DNA of 64,000 nt, taken from the NCBI GenBank assembly GCA_026826555.1, contig JAKSZT010005175.1, positions 4,569,902 through 4,633,901 of the forward strand. Reading direction: 5' to 3'. The stretch is from Tolypeutes matacus. Its lineage: Eukaryota; Chordata; Mammalia; Cingulata; Chlamyphoridae. The position numbers and the translations under genes are program-made. Shown here one piece after another: positions 36,573 to 48,893 of the stretch. Position 1 is the stretch's first letter. Each line of letters begins with the position of its first letter. The notes under the pieces are model-generated. The model made no database searches. It was given only the letters and a program-made list of their open reading frames with translations, and was not told the DNA's origin.

Positions 36573-37229
36573 GGTGGATAGCACAGCAGCTACTACCAGT
36601 CCTGTTTGCAGAGACTAAGATAACAAAAGGTTCAGAAATAACGTTTGCTTTTGCAAAAGTACATCTACAACGATGTAGATGGCTTTGACCTTAGGAAGAC
36701 ATTTTTTGAAGAGTCCCCTTAACTCTGTTGTCTTGCCCAGTCTCCTTTACCCTACTAGGAGCAAAAACATGAAGTCTGTCAGCCAACCTTGCTGTTTCCA
36801 TTGGCCACGTTGAGTGATAAAAGGACCAGCACCAGTCAGAATTCCATGTGCCCACAGAAAAGAGAATTGCACAAATGGGGCAGCATTGGTGGCCACCAGT
36901 ATCAATTTAGCAAATCCAAAAGATTTCTTACATGTGGGAGTTGTAGAACTCAGAGAATTAATTTGCAGTTCTGGATACAAAGGTTGAAGGCAGGGAGTGT
37001 TTCTCAGCTCCCCTTCTGCAACCGTTAACTGATGTTTTTGGTCCATCTATCCTTCCCCCCCAGCAGAGCCAGCACACCCAAGAGCCCTCTGTATGGCTTG
37101 GTAATTTGCTGGAGGTTGAACTCACCATTCCTGACTTGAATTGTCTTTAGCATATCTCTTTCATCCTCAATTTCCACTCCTGCAGAATTCTTGGTTACCC
37201 AGAATCCCCACGTTTAAGAGCCACCAAGA
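36573..37229. other. Unassigned sequence
   Basis: Opposed frames at 36747-37046 (minus) and 36789-37028 (plus) have no domain. Could be part of an unrecognised LTR or retroposon. No clear boundaries. Confidence 0.4.
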
Positions 37230-37500
37230 ATTTACAGGACAAAATATTTTGATTGTAATAAGGTCAAATTTAATGTTTTTTTTTTTTTTTTCTATTATAT
37301 ATTGCACTTCTGGTGTTACTTCTGAGAATTCTATGCCAAGCTCTAAATACTAAAGATATTCTTCTATGTAATTTTCTAAAAGTTTTATGTAGTTTATATT
37401 TTTCAATTAACTCCTTGTTACATTTTTTAATTAAATTATGAGTAAGTTTTTTAAAAATGTACAATATAGGTGTTTTTATGTCAAAACCATCATTTTTCAT
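37230..37500 (-). mobile_element. Short L1-like antisense fragment with poly(T)
   Basis: A poly(T) run (37277-37292) followed by AT-rich text such as 'ctatgtaattttctaaaagt' (37364) resembles the complement of the L1 ORF2 end. It is the only L1-like piece inside the repeat-poor block. Weak assignment. Confidence 0.4.
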
Positions 37501-40045
37501 TTCTTAAAGTGTTTGTGAAAGCAACAGCCTTATCACAGAACCGATTTCCTTCTAAACTGCAGTATCAGGGGAAAAAACTGTATAAAGAGATTGCAGCCCA
37601 GCAGGAGCTCTGTAGAGAGAGTGCCATTTCAGGAGGGATGTCTCAGTGTAATTCTGGCAGGAATGCCAAAGTCCTTGAAGAAATGCTACCACTGGTTTAA
37701 TTCTAACCTCTAATCAATTCCTCCAAAACTTAACAGTACTGGCTGAATGATCTCCCTTCTGATCACCCATCAGCCCATGTGGCCCCCCTGGTTCTATGCT
37801 AGTAGCTATAGCAGTGGGCAGCACAGCCAGCTCAAACGTCACTGGGCATCAGACCTGCAGGAGGCCACAGCAGAATGGTGTCAAAATTGTTCATTTCATT
37901 TTTGAGTGTGCCAAAGATCTCAGTGCTATTTTGGTTTCCATCATCATATAGGAGGACTCTGAAATAAATCAGCCTAACATGGGACCCAGGGAAGAAAAAA
38001 TATTTATTTTACTGACAAGATTTTCATAGTAGACAGGTCAGGAAATTAAATCCTCTCCCTCCCCTACTAAACACTAGCAGACTCAAACCTTTCTGTCCTT
38101 GAGTTGGTCTCTGTGTCTTTGAGTGCTGGTATAGTGGAGGTGGGTCTAGAGAGAGGAAGCAGTTGTATGCACTGAGGTGTGTGATTTAAATTTTCTGGCC
38201 TCCCTTGAGCCATCCAGTGTGTTTTTTTCTTTTCCTTATTCTGGGCATTTGATGAATATTTGCATTTAAGAAGCTAAAGTTCACATCAATTTTACTTATC
38301 AGTTTGACAGACATTGAGATTTAAACTGGACCTTTTGCAGAGGCCTCTGCCAAGCAGCCCTGTCTGTCTGTCTGGGTGAAGGAATGGGGAGGTGGCAGCT
38401 GAAAGCCAGGCTGGAGCCTGAAGAAGGCAGTTCTGTACTTCTGAGTGCCCTGCAGACCCTGTGGCTTCAGCTGCTGACAGACAAGGAGCTGCACACAGGC
38501 TGTTGGTGGATAATAAAGAAGGAAGTAGGTGCCAGGTAGGGAGGTGGAAACTGATGCCAAGCTGTGCCTGACAGAGCCTCTGATTGATGAAAGGACACTG
38601 TTAACCATCCTTTAAAGTTCCTCATTAATGTTTTTTTCTTTCACCAAAAAAAGCCTTCAGAAAAAATTCCATGCAGACAGTAATTAAGATCGAAACTGTA
38701 CAGTATGGTTTAAGGGTGTTGGGACCCCTCAAACAACAGCTCCAAAGAGCCTCCCCATAGACACCATATTCTCAAACTGCCACTCCTTGGCCTGAGGTCA
38801 CAGCACTGGGGGGTGCCTGGCACATGGTGAACTGTCTGGCACGTTTGGGGGTCAGCCATGGGAACTGTGTGTTCCCTGTGTCTGAGGACAGAGAACAGGG
38901 TTCCAAAATTTCAGTTGGCATGAACTGATGCTCTGGAACCCATGTGTTGCCAGTAAAAGGGGGCAGGTAGAGCAAAGCTGGGAGAGTTAGCCATGGTGAA
39001 GCCAAGGTGGACATCACTCAGCAGCCTGTGGTGTTATCCTGGGTTATGGGGGGCCAACTTTGTGGATTTGAGCTGGGTCCAGGTTGTCTGTGCAGTTTCC
39101 TGGAACTGCACATGTACCAGGGCAGAGGTATGTGCAGGGCAGATGGGGTTGGAAGGGAGCCCCATCCTTTTTTTCCCCATGTGGCTTTCAAGCAGTCCAC
39201 CATCTCCCAGTACACACACCTCACACTCTACACACCCAGCTCTTGTTTGTTTTTAATTCTTCCCCTTGCACATCATTTTTGCCTGATTCCTAACCACAAG
39301 CAATATGTTTACTTCCAGATTGGTTTGTGACTTAAATTAAGAAAAACCCAGCTGGAGAAAATATCAGCATCCAAACATTAGGCAACAAGTGATGCTGTGC
39401 AGAAAGGATTGCTTCTGTGGGTTCTGGCTACTGCAGCTATGAGGGAAGGTGCACGTGCACGAGGCTTTGGCAGCAAGCAGGGGAGCAAGCAGTGAGAATA
39501 AAGTCCTGAGGGGCAGCTGCTTCAGGGGCAGCAATTTGGCCCTGTACCCCACCCCAAGGGCCCTCCTTCCTGGACCATCCAGGGAAAGCTCTGCAGTATC
39601 TGGTATATCCCCCAGCTACCCCTCCCCACCAAGAAGGGCTCCAGGGGCCCTCATGCTCCAGGAGGGCATTAGGATGAAGAAGGGGGGAACAGCCTCAGGT
39701 TCAGCTGCTGCCAGTCTTGGGAAGCAGCATGCCCTCAAAACTACCCAACTTCACCACAGCTTGGTTTCCTTGGGATGGGTGTGCAGCTCCTCAGATGCCA
39801 GGCTACCAGCACAAGTGACACCCAGGTATCACCTCCCAGTCCTTGAATCCATGATTGAGGCAGGCATGGCTCAGAGCACCCCCCAGCAGTGCATTGCTGC
39901 ATGCTGCTTGGGAAAGGCTGCTTGGGTCCACCCATGGTTTTCCACATTGCAGGCAGTGTTCAAGGACCAGCAGTCTCCTAGCAGCCCAGGGACAGGGAAG
40001 GCATCCAAACCCAATCTCTCTTTTTCTTTTTGTGTTTATTTTTTA
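37501..40045. other. Unique GC-richer DNA; short unrecognised open frames
   Basis: A plus frame ending with a stop near 37700 encodes a coding-like tail (KKLYKEIAAQQELCRES and on) that I cannot place. A longer plus frame at 39449-40063 runs into L1 sequence and shows no domain. No CpG island or splice logic. Confidence 0.4.
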
Positions 40046-42360
40046 AAAACATTTTTATTTTGAAATAATTTCAGAGCTGCAGAATGGTTGCAAAAAATAT
40101 ACAAACCCCATAAGAGAAACCTAACATATCCCCACCTCAGAGACCCAAATCCACCAATTTTAACATTTTGTACTCTTTGCCCTATCATTCTTTCTTCTGT
40201 CTATCTACCTACTTTCTAAACATTGGAGAGCAGATTGCACATGTCATCTCCTTGGATACATAATACCTCCATATACATTTCTTTCAAACAAGGATATTCA
40301 CTTCTGTAACCAGCTTAAGTGTGGTTATCAAGTTTAAGAAATTCAACATTGATATAAAGCTTACATATTATATTCCAATTTTTTCTTTTGCCCAAAGAAC
40401 ATCCTTTTGAGCTGTCATGTTGCTCCAGTCAATTTGTTTAGTGTTCTTTCCTTTTACCTGCAGAACTCCCATTAGCATTTCTTATAGGGCTGGTCTAACA
40501 GTGATGAAGTCCCTCAGCTTTTGTTTATCTGGGAATGTCTTAATCACCCTCTCATTTTTTGAAAGACAGTTTGCTGGAAATAGCATTCCTGATTGGTAAT
40601 TTTTGCTTTCAGTATTTAAATATGACATCCTACCCCTTTCTCAACTTCATGGTTTTTGGTGAAAAAATGACAATCTTATTGAGGCCTCCTTGTATGTGAA
40701 ACATTGCTTCTCTCTTGTGACTTCCAGAATTTCTCCCTTGCACATGCCCAAGCATATTTGATAGTTTAATTAGAACAAGGCATGGTGTGAGTCTGTTTGG
40801 ATTCATTCTCTTTGGAGTTCATTCAGCATCTTGGATGTTTATATTCATGCATTTCACTAAATTTGGGGAGTGTTCAGACATTATTTCTTTGAATATTCTG
40901 TCTGCCTCTTTTTACCTTCTCCTTCTGGTATTCTTACAATGTAGATATTGATGGTATCCAGGTTCCTTAGGCTCTGTTCACTTTACTTCATTCTTTCCTC
41001 TTTCTGTTCTTTATCTTGAAGTTCACTAATTCTTTCTTCTGCCAACTCCTACCTGCTGTTGAACCCCTCTAGGGAATTTTCTTTTTACTGTGGTCTTAAA
41101 TTCTGTTTCATTCCTTTTCATAATTTCCATCTCTCTATTCTCTGTGGTCATCTATTGTTTTCCCAATTTCCCTACTTCTTTGTTCATGTTTTCCTTTAAC
41201 TCTTTGAGCATATTTAGGACAATTATTTTAGTCTTTGTCTGGAATGTCCCCGGTCTTATCTTCCTCACTGATGGTTTCTAATGTTTTTAAATTCATCTTT
41301 TACATTGGCCATTGCTCCACTTTGTTTCTTTGTATGTTTTGTAACCTTTTGTTAAAACCTGGACATTTGATATCTTAGGGTGTTAATACTGGGTTTGTTT
41401 ATTTTTTAGCCTCTGAGATATCTGTTACTTTGTTTAGAATCTAGCTACTGTTTATGGCAGAGCTTTCCTTGAATGCCAAGTACTAAATAAGAAGAGGAGG
41501 AGGAAGAGAAGATGAAGAAGAAGGAGAAGAAAAGGAGGAAGGAAGAGAGAGGAAGGAAGGCAGGAAGGCAGGAAGGCAGGAAGGAAGGAAGGAAGGAGCT
41601 CTCTTGAAGGGCTTATCCATATGGTGAGTGTGTAAAACATCTCCAGGCCAAGCACAGGGGCCACTTTGGTCCTTTCTGCATTTTTGTCTTAGACATACAC
41701 CCATGGTACTAGGAATTCCCTGTTTACACAGATACAAACATCTCCTCCTCCCTAGGAAATATTTCTTCATCTTCCTGGGCACTACACTGTATGTCCTACA
41801 GTCAGTAGACCCTTGCCTCAAGCAACATGACTTGACTTCTCTCTCAGTGTTCCTAGGATACCACAGGGCATGTTCTAGGATAGTGAGTCCCTCATGCCAT
41901 CACCAGACAGACTGGGTCAGACATCCATGATTCCAGCATGTGCATGAGGGTTACTCTGCCCCCCAGAACTGGGGCAAGGGATCCACAGTGAGAGTGTAGG
42001 CCAGCTCTGGATCAGGCCAGGGCACAATGAGATCCACTTTTAAGAAAACTTTTTCTTGATTCAGTGCTTGCCCTGTCACTGCAGTCCTTTAACTTTATTC
42101 TGGGGCTTTGGGAATGTTTCTGCCTGTTTTTGCTGGTTGTTCAAAACTTCTATGGGGGGATGGAGTGCTGAAGTACCTCACTGCCATCTTCCCAGTACTT
42201 TTTGTCTTGAATGCACCAGGCCAGGAAACCATCCCTTTACTTTAGGGAAATTCAAACCAAGTCTGGGAGGTTTTCCTAAAATGTTTTTACCCCAGAGTCT
42301 GGTCTGTTTCCAGAACTTAATCAGTCTCACACAAGGAACATTCTCCTAAGCCCCAATTTT
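40046..42360 (-). mobile_element. L1 (or half-L1, HAL1-like), antisense, about 2.3 kb
   Basis: Starts with a T-rich 3' end and the UTR motif 'ttttattttgaaataatttc' (40053). It then moves straight into the 5'-side block ('tatagggctggtctaacagt' 40483, 'ggttccttaggctctgttca' 40961, 'gttcactaattctttcttct' 41021). It ends with 5' UTR-like 'tcagtgcttgccctgtcact' (42060) and 'gccatcttcccag' (42183). The reverse transcriptase part of ORF2 seems absent. That suits either a half-L1 or an internal deletion. A purine-rich simple repeat lies inside. Confidence 0.6.
41489..41597. repeat. Purine-rich (GAA/GGAA/GGCA)n tract
   Basis: About 110 bp of almost pure A/G on the plus strand with GGAAGGAAGGCA-type units. 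The proline/serine/leucine-rich minus-strand frames here are artefacts of this tract. Confidence 0.9.
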
Positions 42361-45300
42361 GGTTCCCCTTTCCTAGTGAAAGCTTCTTGTGGATTAAAAG
42401 TAGTAGCCTGTTGACCTGGCCAGTTTGATGGAGGAGGAGATGTCCCACCCCAGGCCACAATGACACTCCCAGGGAGTCAGCAGGGGGTTCTAGGAGCTCA
42501 GCTCAGAGGTCTAGATGGGTCACTCACCCCTAGGCCTGTTGCCTGGTTTATGCTCCCCTCTTAGCAGATGGGCCATCCTACGATGGCAGCCAGGCTGGAC
42601 CCCCATACTCAGTAGGGGGAGGTGGACATAATACTGACCCCACACCTGGAGCATCATGGAACCAGCTTGCATAGGAGGAGCTATGGCTAGAGTTAGTCCC
42701 ACAGGATCTGTTTTAGCTTCTTCTGCCACTCAAGCTAACACCACCCAATGGGCTGGCTTAAACAATGGAAATTTGATGGCTTGCTGTTTTGAGGCTAAGA
42801 GAAAATCCAAATCAAGTCATCATCAAGGTGTTGCTTTCTCCCCAAAGACTGTGGTGTTCTGGGGCTGGCTGCTGGCAATCCTTGGTCATTAGCTTGTCAC
42901 ATGGCAAGGCACATGGTGTTGCCTGGTCTCTTCCCAGGAAAGACCTCTACCCCTTGTCAGAGTAGCATGACCACAGAGGCTTAGGTGAACATGATTTAGG
43001 TGGGATCAAGAGCCTGTGGAAATACAAAGAGGGACTCTTCCATGAAGCATCCATCAAGGAGGGCCCCCACCCCAAGAACAAGCACAACAAAGCACCCCTG
43101 CAGCACTGAGGACAGTGCTGGCTTCAGGGAAGGCCAAATGTACAGGCTTGATGGCCTTCTGACTCTGACCAGGGAGGGCCTGCTGTGGCCTGGTTCCCCA
43201 GTGTAAGCCTTCAGGGAGCACAGCAGCAGGTGGAAAGCCATGCCTGGTCTTCTGTGTGCAGAGCATAGGTGGAGGGGAGGACCAGCAAGGAGCAGTGAAG
43301 TGCAGTCAGTCCCCTTCACCTCCAGACCAGGGGGCAAAAGGGTCAGGGGTCAGGCAGGTGTCATGGCTGAAGCCAGTATTGCCAGCACTCTCTGGGGCAG
43401 GTTTTAGGCAGCAGGTTCAGAATATCTGGGACCATCCTATCCTTAAATCACCTCCCCAGTCCAAGTGTCTGCAGGCTGAGTAACCATGTGCATGGCTGGC
43501 TCCTAAGGGACACTGCCAAGGGGCTCCCAGACACATTCCAAAGCCATAACAATGCCTGCTCTATTTCTGGAAAGAAAAAGAAAAAAAGTCAGGAAACAAG
43601 GAAAGGTGTGAAATCACTGTCTTATGCATCATTCTTGCAGTTTTTGATTCCTTATTGCTACTATTTATACTAGTGTTTTTGTTAAGAATTTGACTTATAA
43701 TGGTGAGTGTTCCACTGAGAATTCACAAACCTCTACCCAGCTACATTTCCTTTTCCAAATTATTTCTAAAAGCTGTGATGGGCAAATGTTAATAGAAAAC
43801 TCCTGGTAGTGAAAGGTGGTATGGTACCTGTGTGTGGATGACCAGAAGTCCCCCATCTTCTCCCCCAAACTGCTGGGAGCAATATGGGGTCATGCCCAGC
43901 CTGGCAGCTTCTGCTGGTTGCAGCTTTCCTCCTGGGGGCCTCCATCTGAGCTCAAGCCTGGGTTTGGGCCTCCTCATGGAGCTCCTTGGAGCTGCAAGTT
44001 CCTGTCAACAAGGATTCCCATACCCTCATGGGCAGACCCCTCAAGGCCCAGGAGAATGGAGATGTGCAAAGTTGTGGGGGTGCTAACAAGAGGGCAGCCA
44101 GACTGTCAGGTGGCAGCTGCTCCTGAAGACAATGAGCATCAGAAGAAACAGGGAAAGCCCAGACAAAGGACTTAGCCCAAATCTTATTAAAGTTGCATGT
44201 GCTGTGGTTAAGAGGCACTTTCTCCTATTTTTCCTCAGTGCCTTTTGTGAAAATGAAGCATTCAACTGCAGATGAAACTAAACCCAGAGGTATGACAGCC
44301 TTACTTGCTGCCAGCAGTGGTGGTTCTGGCTCTGTTGTCATTCTTGTGAACACAGCTGCAGCCCGTGCTGGAGCTGAGGCTCCCACCTGGATTTAGAGGA
44401 CCCTCTGCTCAAATCCTGTCCAAAATAAAGTTAGATATGGTATGTTTTTATTTCTCTCAACAAACAAAGCTATTTTAAATTTAATAGCACCAACAAAATC
44501 TTAGCATTGCATATCTCCAGTATTTACTAGATGTCCTCTCTTCCTCTCACTCTAAGAAGGGAGGTGCATTAGAATACTCTCCTTAGCCCCTGACCTCAGA
44601 ATGTCAGGGCTTTTGCAGTCTATATATACCTTTGGACCTAAGCAATATGGAGAACTGAAAGCCAAAACCCCTTATGCTTCTAGAACCCAAAGAGAAGCAC
44701 AAGCCACCAGACACCTTCTAGGGGGGCATGAGAGAGTTCATGGCATCATTCATTCACAGGCTTGGTTGTATCCTCTGCAATACTGAGTGTCCCAGTTCCC
44801 AATACTCTTGAGTCCAGGCCTGAATGTGACTTGCAACCAAAGGCAGCATCACACACATTCAGTTTGGATGCATTGTCGAACAGGCCACAGCTCTGAGTTT
44901 GTTCACCCACTGCCAGGGCAGCCTGCTGGGTTCCAGGCCACATGGCCCAGCTGAGCTTGGAGCTCTCACTTATTTAAAGCTGCCTTTTCTTTGAGAAGTG
45001 GAATGACACATCCCAGTAGTACAACACAAAGCAATATTTAGCTGATTGTACTTTTCCATGCAAACATCTGACTTCTGGGCTGGGAAGAGACATGGCAGGT
45101 ATTCTGGACTTTCAAGCAAATTGGTCTCATATGTAGATGAGCAGATTTTCACCAGGAAATGAAAATGCAGTTCAGGCTCGGCCTTGCCTGCTGTGTGCTG
45201 TCCTCTGGTCCTGCTGACTGACCTCCCTCTTCTACCCACCTTGGGAGGATTCCCTGGAATCTCCACTACCCAAACAGACCTCTGAGAAGCATCTCTGCCT

Positions 45301-45474
45301 GGTTCTGAGATCATGGGCTCAGCAGAGCCTCAGAGTATACATACACAGAGGGCCAGTGCCACATTTGAGCTTTCCTTCCTCGGAAGCCCAGCAAAATGGG
45401 ATCTTTGGCCTGTTGCAGTGAAGAAAGTAGATAGAATGGTCCAGTGGGGATGAGCTTACAGCTGGACACACCTT
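42361..45474. other. GC-richer unique DNA, no gene supported
   Basis: Many short opposed frames and no recognisable domains, exons, RNA genes or named repeats. Confidence 0.5.
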
Positions 45475-45535
45475 GATCAGCAGTCTAGCCTGGCCACACT
45501 CCCAGCTGTGCCACCTTGGATAAGTGGTACAGACA
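45475..45535 (+). mobile_element. MIR fragment
   Basis: 'agcctggccacactcccagc' and 'tgccaccttggataagtgg' parallel the MIR core. Short and diverged. Confidence 0.35.
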
Positions 45536-45554
45536 CCAAGTCAGCCATGGTTTC

Positions 45555-45935
45555 TGTAGTGAAGTGGGTAGCAGCTTCCCAAATGAATGTCACATTATTT
45601 GGAAAAAAGGGTCTTTGCAAATGCAATTAAATGAAACATCTTGAGATGAGCTCTTCCTGCTTTAGCCAGGTGGGCCCTAAATCCCATGACTGAAAGGCAG
45701 AGGGATAGAAGACACATGGAGGAGGGGATGTGGAGACCAAGGCAGAGGTAGGGTGATGTGGCCCCAGCCAGGGAACAGCTCATCCCAGGCAGCCTCCCAA
45801 GGGAGCATGACCTGCCAAAGCCCTGATTTCAGATCATCTGCCTCCAGGCTGGAAGAGAAGAAACTTGTGACATAGTAAGCTGCTGAGTTTATTGGAATTT
45901 GCTGTAGCAGCACAGGTCACCAGTAGCCCACTACC
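45555..45935 (+). mobile_element. MLT1-type MaLR LTR, sense
   Basis: The MLT1 path is clear: 'ttggaaaaaagggtctttgc' (45599), 'gatgagctcttcctg' (45645), 'gtgggccctaaatcccatga' (45670), 'ctgatttcagatcatctgcc' (45823), and the end 'gctgctgagtttattggaat' (45880). It is an old mammalian LTR without a visible internal part. Confidence 0.8.
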
Positions 45936-46185
45936 TGCAGGAATGGGACAGCCATGTGCGGGCACATACAGTCATGGTAAGGGTGCCATGAGTTGCCACA
46001 TGAAGCACTCGGCTTGCACCCACCACACAGCAGGCCCTCAAGGTTTTCATTCAGGCAGACCTCAGTCAGAATCCTCACACACCAGCTGTGGAGCCAAGGG
46101 GGTGTTTTTTACCTTTCCAAGCCTCAGTGGCCTTCCCTGCAAGAAGGAGGGACTTGTATGTGCCTGGTGTTGTTTTCTGAGCCTT
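45936..46185. other. Unique stretch, nothing recognised
   Basis: No gene, RNA or repeat that I can support. Confidence 0.5.
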
Positions 46186-46245
46186 TAATGACGTAAAATA
46201 CCTTCCTTTCCCCACTAATGAAGTAAAGTGCCTTCCTTTCCCTGC
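46186..46245. repeat. Two-copy tandem duplication, about 30-bp unit
   Basis: 'taatgacgtaaaatacc' plus 'ttcctttcccca' is followed directly by 'taatgaagtaaagtgcc' plus 'ttcctttccctg'. Confidence 0.8.
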
Positions 46246-46759
46246 TTCTCTGGCAACATGACTGTCCTTTAGAGTGAGGATGAGTGAAACCCTTTGACCA
46301 TTGACTCCAAGTCCATCCCTGAATGGCAGAATAGTTGGTGCCACCTCCTGACTGATAGCTGTAGGGTTTGTGGGGTTGGTGTGTGTGCTTGGTGAGTGCA
46401 AGGAGTGTGGCCACCATGCCTTTGACAAACCTACAACTCATGGGTGGTGCAGAGAGAGTGTGCCCTGGGCCAGTGATGCTCAGTGTCCTGGCAAAACCTT
46501 GGGAGAATAGGCCACAGAGTCCTTTATGAACCACTCTGTGAAGGGTACAAAACAGAAAGACAAATGGACTCTCTAAGCCCACACCCCACCAGCAGGCCTG
46601 GCTCCATGGATCTGCACCAACTTCCAGAGCCAAGCTCCTTCACAGGGACACACTATTGCTCAAATACAACCAGACCCACTTTCAATAGTGATGACATCAA
46701 GACCTGTCTTAAAGCCACAGCAAATGAAACAATGTAGGACAAGAGAAACACACATAGAT
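46246..46759. other. Unique stretch before a sense L1
   Basis: A minus frame (46124-46633) and plus frames overlap without domains. No gene supported. Confidence 0.5.
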
Positions 46760-46905
46760 CAATGGAGCAAAATGGCAAGTCCAGAAAGAACTATCCATAT
46801 GTAGACTATTATAAATATAAAACTTAAATTCAGTGGAGATGATGGATTATCTAATAAATGGTATCAGAACAGCTACCTGACTTTTTGGAAAAATTAAGTT
46901 AGAGT

Positions 46906-47466
46906 TGTATTAGTCAGCCAAAGGAGTGCTGATGCAAAGTAACAGAAATCTGTTGGCTTCTATAAAGGATATTTATGTAGAGTAAGGTCTTACAGTTATA
47001 AGGCCCTAAAGAATCTAACTCAAGGCTGCTTTCTCACCAAAGTCTGCTGCCACATATTGAAGCAAGATGGCCAGTGATCTCTGCCTGGTCTCTCCTTCCT
47101 TCTTCCTCATAAGTCTCCATGGGCCCAGCTTCCTCCAATCTCAGGTATAGGCTGGCATAGGGCTTGTCTCTCCCTGCAGTTCCAGGATTAAAACTGACAA
47201 AATTCTCTCTCTTCCATGTATCTTTTCTGAGTGTCTTCTTGAGTGTGTGTCCATTTATATCAGCCCACCAAGGGGGTGGAGACTCAACCTGAGTTATACC
47301 CTACTGACACGGTCAAATCAGAGCCCTAATCTTAACATAATTTAATGAAAGACATCTCAGCTGAATCAAATACAATCATAGTGTATCACACTCAGAGGAA
47401 CAGACCAGTTTGCAAACATAATTTTTCTCTTTTTTGGAGATTCATGAATAACATCAAACTGCCACA
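46906..47466 (-). mobile_element. Solo LTR of the MaLR-like family, antisense
   Basis: On plus it begins TGTATTAGTCAGCCAAAGG, as in the LTRs at 10408 and 12575, and ends TGCCACA, about 561 bp in all. No internal region follows, so recombination between two LTRs probably removed it. Flanks are L1: 'gagt' precedes it and 'gatgt' follows, consistent with a 5-bp target duplication that lost one base. It is more diverged from the two LTRs at 10-13 kb than they are from each other. Confidence 0.8.
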
Positions 47467-47817
47467 GATGTTTATCTCATACCATACAAAAATAACATAA
47501 TTCCAGACATTAAAGATCTAAATGTTTTTATTGTAATTGCTATTGTTTCTAATGAAAATGTACGGAAAAGGCATCTATACTTTGTGGTGAGAAGAGGTGT
47601 TTCAGAACATGCCAAGAACTCAGAATCAAAAAAGAAAAGATTGGCAGAGTTGATGCTGTCAGAAACAGAAGACAAGTGGTACACTAGGAGAAAACACTGG
47701 CAACATATAAAACAGTTTGTATCCATAATATGTAAAATAATAAGAAATTAATAAGAAAAACAAACTACCCAAAAGAAAAATGAGCAAAGAATATAGGCAT
47801 GCGTTTCATAGAGGAAA

Positions 47818-47918
47818 AAGGTTTGTGTGGGATGTGGTGGGAGGTGTGGGAGGTGGGGAACATGGGAATCCCAGTGGGTTCCGTGTAATATTTTGGGTAA
47901 TCTAAGCACCTCTTAAAA

Positions 47919-47971
<53 letters not shown>

Positions 47972-48000
47972 CATTTTTGTAAGCAAATACACATATATGC
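47818..48000 (+). mobile_element. Retroposon tail with (TA)n, duplicate of 48762-48912
   Basis: Only the 3' portion of the oligo(A)-ended retroposon family is present: 'gtttgtgtgggatgtggtgg' to 'gcacctcttaaaatatatgt', then (TA)n, then 'acatttttgtaagcaaatac'. The same order, including the unusual bases after the TA run, recurs 944 bp downstream. Confidence 0.8.
47926..47970. repeat. (TA)n microsatellite
   Basis: About 45 bp of alternating TA inside the retroposon tail. The minus and plus tyrosine/isoleucine frames over it are meaningless. Confidence 0.9.
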
Positions 48001-48279
48001 ATATATATTTATATATCATTTTGCAAATGTTTGTATGTATTGTGAGAATTTTGATTTTTACCCATAATAATAATAAAAAAAAAACAAATAGTAATCTCAG
48101 TAGAGATAGTCTACATTAGTGACCACGTTAAAATGCAAGATTGCAGTGTATTGTAATCTAAGTTTAAAAATGTAAAAGATTTGTAAATCTTTGTCTAAGT
48201 GTAGCAAAAAGGGTACATATACTCTGTTGATAGGGATAGTGGCATAAGTTTGGAGGGCAGTTAGACAATATTTATTAAA

Positions 48280-48859
48280 ATATTAAATGCCATCCCAGGG
48301 AATGGAGAGGGCCTGCATCTGCAGGCAGGATCATCCCACCCACCATATCCATGGGATATAAGCCCTCTCTCACTTGGAGTTGGAGTGGACATCACCATCC
48401 CAGTCGCCTCTGGATTGGGGGAAGAACTATGGACTAGCGTGGACTTGATGGTATTCTCTTGCTCACATATGGTGATACTTGCAATGCAAGAAATTATAAC
48501 AATGAGGTGGAGCCAGTGGCCACTTGACAGTCTTTGGGTAGGGAGGGGATGAGCAGTTGAAATACAGTGACTTCTTTGGGAGTTGGAGGTTGTCCTGAGT
48601 ACTGTTGTGGCAATGGATGTAGGCCATTTTAAATCAGCACACACCACTCAGAACTGAGTGGGAGAGAGTGTGGTCTACAGTGTCAACTGTGGTCTATGGT
48701 TGGTGGCAAGGCTCCAGGATGTGTAAGTTCATTGAGGTTGGTGGGCCACACTGTGGGAGATGTTTGTGTGGGATGTGGTGGGAGGTGTGGGAGGTGGGCA
48801 ACATGGGAATCCCAGTGGGTTCCTTGTAATATTTTAGGTAATCTAAGCACCTCTTAAAA

Positions 48860-48893
<34 letters not shown>

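Larger units (their letters stand above)
46760..48279 (+). mobile_element. L1 ORF2 C-terminal/3' region, sense, with nested insertions
   Basis: Sense L1 text runs from 'gataatctaataaatggtatc'-like sequence (46842) to the LTR at 46906 and resumes at 47467 with 'ttatctcataccatac'. It continues to 'acccaaaagaaaaatgagca' (47767), then is broken by a retroposon tail (about 47818-48000). It ends with 'gatagggatagtggcataag' to about 48279, where another retroposon begins. The text is collinear across the insertions, so this is one old L1. Confidence 0.65.

Noticed and set aside
39449..40063. 204-codon plus frame
   Set aside because: It runs into L1 3' sequence at its end and shows no domain, so it is most likely chance.
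41452..41821. Ser/Pro/Leu-rich minus frames
   Set aside because: Translation of the purine-rich simple repeat at 41489-41597.
46124..46633. 169-codon minus frame
   Set aside because: No recognisable domain. It crosses a tandem duplication and is opposed by other frames.
47765..48119. Tyr/Ile repeat frames
   Set aside because: Translation of the (TA)n microsatellite.
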